Source of the DNA: Hymenobacter sp. BT559
GTDB taxonomy: Bacteria; Bacteroidota; Bacteroidia; Cytophagales; Hymenobacteraceae
Assembly: GCF_016427535.1 (NCBI RefSeq)
Contig: NZ_JAELXV010000008.1
Span: 1 to 64,000 of the forward strand
DNA length: 64,000 bases
Direction of reading: 5' to 3'
Below the pieces are notes generated by a model, which saw only the letters and a program-made list of their open reading frames with translations, had not been told where the DNA came from and searched no databases. This document shows, in pieces, positions 63,161 through 64,000 of the stretch. A program made the position numbers and the translations under genes. Positions within the stretch are counted from its first letter, which is position 1, and each line of letters starts with the position of its first letter.

Positions 63161-63874
63161 CTATTCCAGCGCCGCCGACAAATGGCATTGGCTGTCAAAG
63201 CGCAGCAACTCGGGGCTCAGTTTAAAGCCCCGGCCACCGAAGCCCTTGCTGTAGAGCTCAATGTCGGCTGAGGGGCGCCCCCAGCCAGGGGCGTTGCTGC
63301 TTTCGGGGCTAGAACTGTCGCTGATATCTAGCACCGCACCGCGCTTGACGTGCAGGGCGGCGCACATCTTGTCGGCAGTTTTCATGGCGTCGGCTAGCGC
63401 TAGCACATCGGCTTCGCGGCGCAGGCTATCGGCTTGGTTGTGGCCATAGCTCAGGTCCTTGATGCGGCTGATGGGCGTGGCCAGCAGCTCCTCTAGGTAA
63501 GGCGATAGCTGCCGTAAGTCATTGATGCGCACCGTAACAGACTGCGAGGAGTTAAAGCCCGTGAATACTTCCTTGCCTTTTACGTAGTCAAATTCTTTGT
63601 TAGACGACGTGCTGCTGACGCGCACATCGTCGCGCCCCGGCGCATAGCGTTTCGATACCGCCAGCACTTGGTCTACTACGCGCTGCACCTCGGCTACGGC
63701 ATCCTTAAGCCGCGGGCGTGTGAAGGCGGCATCTACCGTTAGCTCGGCGTAGTTGGGGTATACTGTAACGTGGCCGTAGCCCACGCTGTGCACTTGGCGC
63801 GGTGCGGTGGTGATAGCGGGCTGGCAGGCACCTAGGGCCGCCAGCAGAAGCGCAGAAGTAAGGATGGAGCGCAT
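63161..63874 (-). CDS. SIMPL (DUF541) lipoprotein
   Basis: 237 aa. Lipobox LGAC (LLAALGACQPA) indicates a lipoprotein. The rest matches the SIMPL domain: SVGYGHVTVYPNYAELTVDAAFTRPRLKDAVAEVQRVVDQVLAV, VTVRINDLRQLSPYLEELLATP and ADVLALADAMKTADKMCAALHVKRGAVLDISD. SIMPL proteins are periplasmic or surface and of no settled function, some linked to outer-membrane or oxidative stress. The start ATG at 63874 is the only good one. Confidence 0.88.
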   Translation of the reverse strand: MRSILTSALLLAALGACQPAITTAPRQVHSVGYGHVTVYPNYAELTVDAAFTRPRLKDAVAEVQRVVDQVLAVSKRYAPGRDDVRVSSTSSNKEFDYVKGKEVFTGFNSSQSVTVRINDLRQLSPYLEELLATPISRIKDLSYGHNQADSLRREADVLALADAMKTADKMCAALHVKRGAVLDISDSSSPESSNAPGWGRPSADIELYSKGFGGRGFKLSPELLRFDSQCHLSAALE

Positions 63875-63953
63875 AGAAAAGCGAGGCGCAATGTACTAGA
63901 AGTGAGGCTAGTTAACGCGTGGTAGGCAGCGTTAGTATTCCAGGCTTTTCTCC

Positions 63954-64000
63954 CTATTGGTCGCCCATTTTTTCGTCGCGGTGCTGCTTCCAGAGTTGGG
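63954..64000 (-). CDS. 3' end of an unidentified gene (window edge)
   Basis: Fifteen codons on the - strand, reading QLWKQHRDEKMGDQ before a TAG at 63954-63956, run off the window end. The charged C-terminus looks like coding sequence, but the piece is too short to identify. Confidence 0.4.
   Translation of the reverse strand, partial: QLWKQHRDEKMGDQ

Overview
The window looks like chromosomal DNA of a GC-rich member of the Bacteroidota, most likely Hymenobacter or a close relative (Cytophagales). Points for this: the gene content (DUF2851, PorT-type and CpxP/Spy-like envelope proteins, a LuxC-type acyl-CoA reductase next to a ferredoxin, ScfR-type regulator, GH125), promoter -7 boxes of the Bacteroidota form TAnnTTTG, few Shine-Dalgarno sites, and intergenic palindromes with the GTCATGCTGAGC/GAAGCATCT core. 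Genus level is an inference from remembered families; no search was run. Almost everything is ordinary single-copy chromosome. No rRNA, tRNA, CRISPR array, prophage or complete insertion sequence was seen.

Layout. 1-9.1 kb: ftsK (start off the window) and lolA, a DUF2851 gene overlapping a polytopic membrane protein gene, a NeuD-like acyltransferase, trhO and a nucleoside phosphorylase. 9.3-20.6 kb: acyl-CoA reductase divergent from a ferredoxin, DUF4349 protein, aat, valS, a secreted oligopeptidase B and a 2-oxoacid dehydrogenase E2. 21.5-29.4 kb: envelope proteins, an ABC exporter, an M57 lipoprotein protease, a broken copy of the exporter tail, an orphan barstar and a TlpA-like protein. 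29.6-37.7 kb: a tyrosine-degradation cluster (LysR regulator divergent from hppD-hmgA-fumarylacetoacetase, then a convergent ScfR/RamB-type regulator divergent from pckA), which would feed fumarate and acetoacetate into central metabolism and gluconeogenesis. 37.9-43.5 kb: cinA, DUF4197 protein, an Asp-rich protein, a CrtA-like protein, a SUKH-like protein, a PNPOx-like stress protein and an AcpH-like protein. 43.6-50.5 kb: oxidative pentose-phosphate genes gnd-zwf-pgl, with rpiA nearby, and between them an AraC regulator and a short-chain dehydrogenase. 51-64 kb: SlyD-like isomerase, large catalase KatE, two beta-propeller lipoproteins, an SF1 helicase, a GH125 mannosidase, a JmjC/cupin protein, a LutA-like protein, a GNAT protein and a SIMPL lipoprotein.

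What stands out lies mostly between the genes. The hexamer CCTAGG is strongly over-represented (about 95 sites by hand count, against about 20 expected from composition), although CTAG is usually rare in bacteria; within genes it tends to appear as a Leu-Gly codon pair CTA-GGn. Several intergenic spacers consist almost wholly of large imperfect palindromes that run from one gene's end to the next gene's end or start. A 52-bp near-perfect AT-rich palindrome sits immediately upstream of the pckA -7 box, facing the ScfR-type regulator, and is a strong operator candidate.
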